From Nepenthes gracilis (taxonomy: Eukaryota; Streptophyta; Magnoliopsida; Caryophyllales; Nepenthaceae), in assembly GCA_033239525.1 (NCBI GenBank), contig BSYO01000003.1, positions 22,399,716-22,463,715 of the forward strand: 64,000 nucleotides of DNA, in the 5' to 3' direction. The stretch's first letter is position 1, and each line of letters begins with the position of its first letter. Below, one piece after another: positions 58,901-64,000 of this stretch. The position numbers and the translations under genes were made by a program. The notes beneath the pieces are model-generated. The model was not told the DNA's origin. It ran no database searches and saw nothing but the letters and a program-made list of their open reading frames with translations.

Positions 58901-59061
58901 GATTTAAAAGCTTTTTCGAGATCTGGGCCGTTGGTTAATTGACGGTCCAGATCTGCTATTTCTAACATTTAAAAAAAAAAAGAGAAATCTGGGCCGTCGG
59001 TTTGATCTGACGGCCTAAAAGGGCAAAGCAGGGATGTCTGCTTTGCCGTAACCCTCAACCC
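58650..59061 (-). repeat. Right terminal inverted repeat of the MULE
   Basis: Minus strand starts GGGTTGAGGGTTAC. A hairpin GGCAAAGCAG / 6 nt / CTGCTTTGCC spans 59022-59047, 14 bp from the end. Three to four further 'CTGGGCCGTCGG' foldback units follow, then TTTTAATGTGAAGATCCGAC and the other blocks shared with the left TIR. It is about 75-90 bp longer than the left because of an extra foldback unit. Confidence 0.88.
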
Positions 59062-59071
59062 ATATGGAGCA
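59062..59071. repeat. Target-site duplication of the MULE, right copy
   Basis: ATATGGAGCA, identical to 47249-47258. Confidence 0.9.
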
Positions 59072-60112
59072 CGCCTGCTGCGAATGGCCATGAAAATTGT
59101 GAGGGGGCTACAGTGCCAGTCATCTTTTAAATAATGAGGAAGAACGGCACGTCCAGATCGTGGCTATTGACATATTGCTCCTAGTACTGGATTTCCAGAC
59201 TTATGTATGCTCTGTGTATGTGTGTGTATATATATATAGATATATACATAATAGTAAAAATATATGTGTGTATATAAATATATATCTAATAGTATAAATA
59301 TATGTGTGTGTATATGATTATAAGTTGGTTTAAGGATAAAATTAATGGTAATTTATTATTTTAATTGAAATCTCATGTAATTAGTTAGGATAGTTGAATA
59401 AGATTGGTAAATATAAGCTTTGTTTGGTAGTAATGAAATGGGAAGGATTTTATGACCTTAGAAATAAAATTAATACATAGAAAGGGTTAGTGAGGATTAA
59501 ATAAAAATTTAAGGGGCTGATCGGATATTTAGTCTGTTCTTGAACTTCTTTATTCCCGTGGTTTCTATTTCTTGAATCAACTCAGACCATATGCATATAC
59601 TTTATTGGTATTTCGTAAATAATTAAAAGAGATTATATGATATTGTTAGTTTATTACATGATTTTAACTTTTCATGCATGTTATATTATACTTTGAAATA
59701 TTTACTTATATTTTGATATTACTGATTTTATTTATTTAATGAATATTTGGTTTACTCTTATATTTTTTAAACTCTAGATTAAATAGATATTATAGTACTA
59801 GTCAAAGTTTGTGTAATTGTTATTAGGTAACAGGCAAAAGCAATCTCAGAGCTTAGCAATTTTATGAGTGATAGTGAACAATATTTTCTTTTATTTATTA
59901 TTATTTTTTTTCTAAAGAGTGGCTAAATATTTATTATTAGGACTGCATGGTTTGGTTTTGTACACTTATTGGATATTTTGTTTCTACCAGTGTTTTTAAG
60001 GATTGACCATTTCTTGATATTTTAATTCTAAATTTATTTATGATGATGATTAAAATAATTTAGAAGTCAAAGTGAAAATTTGAGCCAGGTTGGGGGTTTG
60101 AGTCCGAGGTTG

Positions 60113-61499
60113 CCACAAGTGATGAATCAGTATGCTCTTCGTTTAAAGGATCTATGTGTATTTGATTGTAATCTGGATAGGCATCCATGATGTTCAGTAG
60201 TTGGTGCCTAGAAGTCGAGTCCACAAGGCGGTCAATTTATATTAATCAAAAGCTTTCTTTGAAGCATGCATTATTTATATATGCCAAATCAATACATATC
60301 TTTCTGCTTTCGATAGCCTAGACCTTGACCATCTCCACTTAGGATTGTCACTTTGGATATTACATCTCTTGAATAAATCTAAACATTGGCCGGCTTCTTG
60401 ATTTTATCTTTTACCATCTATAGTTTTTTAAGGTAGTAGTTTCGTTGCTTCTACCGCACCGGCTTATGTCTCCTGATGATGTTCAACTTTTGGCTTTTTA
60501 CATCTGAGGAGATTTTAGGCATATCAACCAAGGTCGAGGCAAAGACATCATGGTTAGCAAGAAGGAAGGCTATAAGGTCATCATAGATCACCTAGTCCAG
60601 CGTCGTACTGATTTGCATGAATCTCTCTGATTTTGAAGGTTCTAATGGGATCTTGACAATTTCCTTTGCAGGAGCTCCTTTTGGCATAGTGGTCTCATTC
60701 TTCCGATCCAGCCCTGTTAACAGTGTATGGGGCTTAGGCCCTAAAAGTTTTGTGGGGTAGCAATGTCTTTCCATGGTCTGGTCGTCCCTCATCTCACATA
60801 TTCTCATTGGTGTAGGAAATTTAATCTTAAGGTGTGAGATGGATGTTATTGCCTTAAATCTTACTAGAGCCGGCCTTCCAAGTATAACAATGTAGGTTGA
60901 GGGTAAGTTGACTATAAGCATTGTTAGACTACGGGAAAATATTTTTGGGTAAGTCCCCAAGGTCACTTCAAGGTCTGTAAAGCCTTCACCTTGGACTGGT
61001 TGGTTGTCGACACCACATAGGTGCCCTTCTAATGATCAAAGCCATTTCCAGGTTAATCATAGGCAAGTAGGAGTATCTAAATATAGAAGGTCTCTAAAAT
61101 TTTTATTATTAATAAAAAATGTTCTTATATGGTAGTTATTTGCTCCATCCAAGGTGAGAGTATTTACAATAAGTTATTAGAGTGGGGAGGGGTTATAAGA
61201 TTATAATCATTGTTGGTGAATGCTATAACCTCCCTCCCCAGTTGTTTTCTCTTGGTTCTTGCTCATAATTTGGGTGAATATCTACTATATTTATAGTCCC
61301 TACGACACCTTGTTTTCACAAGGGCTATGATTCTACAATAGTTTCATTGGGGGTCTCCTTGGACCTCTCTGGATGAATCTCTCTAGAAAGACACTTTTTA
61401 TGAGGGCTTCGATTTCCTTCTATAGGTTCTTATAGTCCATGATGTTGTGTTTGGGTCGTTGATGGAAGGAGCACTACTTTGATTGGTTGGCCACTTTAA
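60113..61499 (-). pseudogene. Element D, 5' part: gag zinc-finger region, protease, first half of RT
   Basis: Minus strand. Gag end near 61470-61380: 'HNIMDYKNL', stop, 'KEIEALIKSVFLERF', the post-knuckle segment of Tat Gag. Protease ORF 60966-60592: MTLGTYPKIFSRSLTMLIVN, YIVILGRPALVRFKAITSIS, HLKIKFPT, the best-kept protease in the window. Linker near 60520 'FLLANHDVFASTLVDMPKIS'. RT first half 60330-60113 down to 'LNEEHT', where LTR E interrupts. The remainder of pol lies at 46325-44050. Other parts carry stops and shifts. Confidence 0.8.
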
Positions 61500-61631
61500 G
61501 GTTGTGTGAGATTCCAAATCAAAATTTAAAATAAAATGTTGCCACTTAAAAAAAAAATCGGAGTGTTTTGATTTCGACTTAAACCGAAGTGGCCTTACAC
61601 TACTGGAAGACTGAAGTTAATGGTGATCGAA

Positions 61632-61820
61632 ATGTTGACCGGTGTCATGATATTGACCGGCGTCAAAATATTGACCAATGTCGAGATATTGACCATCATC
61701 AAAATGTTGACCAGTGTCATGATATTGACTAGCGTCAAAATATTGATCGGCATCAAGATATTGACCATCGTCGAAATGTTGACCGGTGTCAAGACGTTAA
61801 CCGGCCTCAAAATATTGACC
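61632..61820. repeat. 18-bp minisatellite with 72-bp higher-order period, TTGACC-rich
   Basis: About ten and a half units of 'atRttgaccRgYgtcaaR'. Units 1-4 and 5-8 pair up in order (those starting ATGTTG, then three starting ATATTG), giving a 72-bp higher-order repeat, with a third round begun by unit 9. Because 18 is a multiple of 3, both strands stay open (61595-61822 minus, 61620-61841 plus). Confidence 0.85.
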
Positions 61821-62183
61821 AAAAGTTTAACCGATTTTTAGAAATATTGACCAACCTTGAATAAGAGGAAAGAAACGTTGGCCGGCTTTTAGTAAAAGTT
61901 GGCCGAAGAAGCATTGACCGAGAAAGTCGATCAATAGAAAGGTTGACCGATTTTGAAGAAAATGTTGACCAGTTAGAATTAACTATCGAATTCAGAAGAT
62001 AAGGGCTAACTTTGTTGTTAGATCCCAACTAGATCCCAATCTAATCAGAATAAGTGAACTACCTTATTGACCTTCTAGATAAAAGTACAAAGTAGGTAAC
62101 TTACCCCACTTGCTCCCACCTAACCCCTGAAGGAAAGTACCAAATAGGTGACCCACCCCACTTACTCCACATAATCCCTTCTC

Positions 62184-62193
62184 TTTATATATT
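62184..62193 (+). promoter_or_regulatory. TATA-like box of solo LTR F
   Basis: CTCTTTATATATTGAG, about 360 bp downstream of the TTGACC array, in the usual U3/R position of an LTR. Inferred from sequence only. Confidence 0.5.
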
Positions 62194-63749
62194 GAGCTCC
62201 AATTGAGGAATGGGTGTGAATTCCCTGACGAAGCAAGAGGGTAAGGAGTAAAGAAGGAGAAAAGCTTCAAGATAGTCAGAGTGGGCGGTCAATAGTCAGG
62301 CAAGTGTACCACCGTTTTTTAAGCTTAAATTGTAATAATGTTTTAATGCAAGTGTACCTTTCTCTTTTAACTCAGATTTTACTTCTGTTTCAAATAGAAA
62401 ATTGCAAGTGTTCTCCTCAAATTTAAATGCTTCAACATGTAGTGTATTAGACTTACCGTTTTAATTGCTCCTTGATAAGCTACATCTTTGACGTCATGCT
62501 TGCTTTACGATTGGATTGAAAATATGACTTTGATTTCATGGTTAATTCCTACTTTTGCTTTCTACTTACCGTTTTCTACTCAACCATGATTAAATTTGAA
62601 TTGCATAAGAATGGAAAAGTAAACCGATTTTGAATCATAACATTATAATTATTGACCGGAATGATATTTATGGATTTGAAATCGGTTTCATGCCAATTGA
62701 AAGTCTTTATATTTGACCGGAATAAGAAAGATAAATTTGAAATCGACTTTGTGTTATAACGATCAAAAGTTTTGCACCCGTCCGGGATGTGAACTGAAGA
62801 AAAAAAAAAGTGAACCGGCTTTATGACAAGATAAATAAGATCAGACTTTAGCACTGGGAGATAAAGTTCTCTGGCATACCTTAGAACATTATGGTGGTAA
62901 TCAAGGATAATAAAAGAGAGCCGTCATCGGGGCTTTGTACAATAAGGAAATGAGAGCCGTCCTCGAGGTTTTGTACAATGAGGTATTGCCGTGATTGTGA
63001 GGAGATGTGTACAATCTATCCTCGATTATTGCCCCATCCGCTAGTGATGTCCTTTATCGATAAAAATAAAAGAGAAGAGAAATTTTTATAATATTACCGA
63101 CTCTATTTTCTGTTTCGATTTTCAAAATTTGACTGCTCCAGCCTTACTGACCTCTTTGTATTATGTATTTGCCATGATCTGGTCAACTGCTATATTATAA
63201 TATTTATACTGCATATGTATCTATCCGGTCAACTGCTGTTTCATAATATTCATGCTGCATATGTACCTGTATCCGCCTTACAATATAAACGCTTTACGGA
63301 AGATCTACATGTACCTTGTTGAGCTCCAACTCACTATTTTTATTTTTTTCCTTCCAGGATGAAACTATAAAACTTGTGCCGGACGAGATAGAGTGACTAG
63401 AGTTTCGTCCGAATGATTCTAAGGACTTGGAAGCACATTTTGGAGTTACCCAGAGGAAGATCTTATTGTAATGATCCACCGAAATGTATAAAACTGTTAT
63501 AATTGGACTTTTATGACTATGTATGCATAAATAAGTTTTATGGGTATGAATGTAAATATTTCGGTAGGTTAATAGATTGGCTTCCGTTACACATTTTATA
63601 AATATCGTGTATTGGCCCTAGATAGCATCTGTGATCCTGTGATTGGTATGCACGACCGACCCGAACTAGATCACCGAAACCTTGGTATCAGTTCCGGAGA
63701 TCACTGGCGGAATGCAAAAAAAAAAAAAAATCCATTCCGTCACAGGTTA

Positions 63750-64000
63750 TACACCTTCTTTGGCCACTTTAGTGGGTGCTCATCATTGATCTGCATTAGG
63801 ATGTTAGTACGAGTTTCACTAAGTGGGGTCAAATGTATGTGCTACTCTATCTCTTAAGCTAACTTCTTTCTTGATTGTCGATTATGCAATTCTAGTTGAG
63901 AACTTCCCCAATCTCTTAACCTCTTCAGGTTATCTTGTTTGTCTCAGGTTAGCTAATTGACCATTCGGACAACGTTAGCTTCCTTCGATAGGATGAAGGC
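63750..64000 (-). pseudogene. gag of element D, continues beyond window
   Basis: Minus strand reading has 'TRTNILMQINDEHPLKWPKK' after several stops, the segment just before the zinc-knuckle region of Tat Gag. It joins the gag sequence at 61499 once solo LTR F is removed. The rest of gag and the 5' LTR should lie to the right of the window. Confidence 0.6.

Larger units (their letters stand above)
47259..59061 (-). mobile_element. Mutator-like element (FAR1/Jittery type) with captured host genes
   Basis: 11,803 bp flanked by the 10-bp duplication ATATGGAGCA. The long terminal inverted repeats are about 335 bp on the left and 410 bp on the right; the right one has an extra foldback block. Inside, all in minus orientation: a FAR1/MULE transposase gene (58.9 to 55.28 kb), exons of UPF1 (53363-52474), exons of UTP11 (51989-50820), and unidentified exon-like blocks (50.5 to 49.5 kb). 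A copia LTR in plus orientation lies at 54316-55175. Most MULEs that carry host sequence are small and lack transposase. This one has both. Confidence 0.88.
46326..60112. mobile_element. Solo LTR E inserted in RT of element D, itself split by a MULE
   Basis: Element D's RT reads up to '...EEHT.SFIT' at about 60113 (minus) and resumes with GLNYNKV at 46325, so everything between is inserted. Removing the MULE (47259-59061) and one target copy leaves about 1974 bp, the size of the other solo LTRs here. The start (TTATAATATTCTACATGTTTTC) resembles the insertion at 19047. A TATA-like CATTATATAAGATA lies at 46669-46682. The right end is near GGTTGCCAC at about 60096-60104. Exact ends and target duplication are unclear. 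Confidence 0.65.
61505..63744 (+). mobile_element. Solo LTR F inserted in gag of element D
   Basis: Starts TGTGAGATTCC and ends TTCCGTCACA, so the ends are TGTGA...TCACA. It is 2240 bp. The flanks GGTTG (61500-61504) and GGTTA (63745-63749) fit a 5-bp duplication with one change. Gag of element D reads on both sides. It contains a minisatellite (61632-61820), a TATA-like TTTATATATT at 62184-62193, and no coding sequence. Size and ends suit a Tekay/Del-type Ty3/gypsy LTR, by inference. Confidence 0.82.

Noticed and set aside
61595..61841. Long repetitive ORFs on both strands (73-75 codons)
   Set aside because: They are produced by the 18-bp minisatellite; a repeat length divisible by three keeps frames open. 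No protein is implied.
1..64000. CRISPR arrays, rRNA, tRNA genes or bacterial operons
   Set aside because: No regular spacer arrays, rRNA signatures or cloverleaf genes were seen. The sequence is eukaryotic repeat DNA.

Overview
The window looks like repeat-rich plant nuclear DNA. It is AT-rich, has no intact host gene, and carries spliceable fragments of plant genes (UPF1, UTP11, TIC32-like, TIR1/AFB-like and UXS-like) among many decayed plant retrotransposons and Mutator-like elements. A eudicot is likely, but the species cannot be named from the sequence. The density of nested, old insertions suggests pericentromeric or other heterochromatic DNA. Family names come from reading motifs and domain order, not from database searches.

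Layout. 1-9715: Ty3/gypsy element A, Tat lineage, plus strand, entering from beyond the left edge; its gag is deleted, its pol is decayed, and it has an antisense gene between pol and the 3' LTR. 10951-23159: element B, a sibling of A with recognisable gag, pol and antisense gene, interrupted by a 2.1 kb LTR-like insertion (19047-21150). 23165-30100: AT-rich DNA with a repeated exon-like block and a third, unrelated copy of the antisense-gene domain. 30113-31906: solo LTR on the minus strand. 33083-33690: TIC32-like dehydrogenase pseudogene. 34745-35020: minisatellite. 35404-37890: truncated element C (LTR plus gag), the least decayed Tat-type copy. 38041-39256: fragments of an auxin-receptor F-box gene and a UDP-glucuronate decarboxylase gene, separated by a copia-like LTR. 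39960-41776: FAR1-type MULE transposase pseudogene.

44050 to the right edge is a nest. Element D (Tat type, minus strand) is split three ways. Its reverse transcriptase is cut by a ~1.97 kb solo LTR (E, 46326-60112), and that LTR is itself split by an 11.8 kb Mutator-like element (47259-59061). The MULE has long terminal inverted repeats and a 10-bp target duplication. Element D's gag is cut by a second solo LTR (F, 61505-63744), which carries a TTGACC-rich minisatellite upstream of its TATA box.

The MULE is the most interesting object. It keeps an almost readable multi-exon FAR1/MULE transposase. It also carries, on the same strand and with introns, exons from two unrelated host RNA-metabolism genes: UPF1 (nonsense-mediated decay helicase) and UTP11 (small-subunit processome). 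It holds a copia LTR with a primer-site remnant, unidentified exon-like blocks, and terminal hairpins that are conserved in position but not in sequence. It therefore looks like an autonomous-type element that also acquired genes, rather than a small non-autonomous Pack-MULE. All coding sequence seen here carries stops, frameshifts or lost catalytic residues, so no protein can be called functional.
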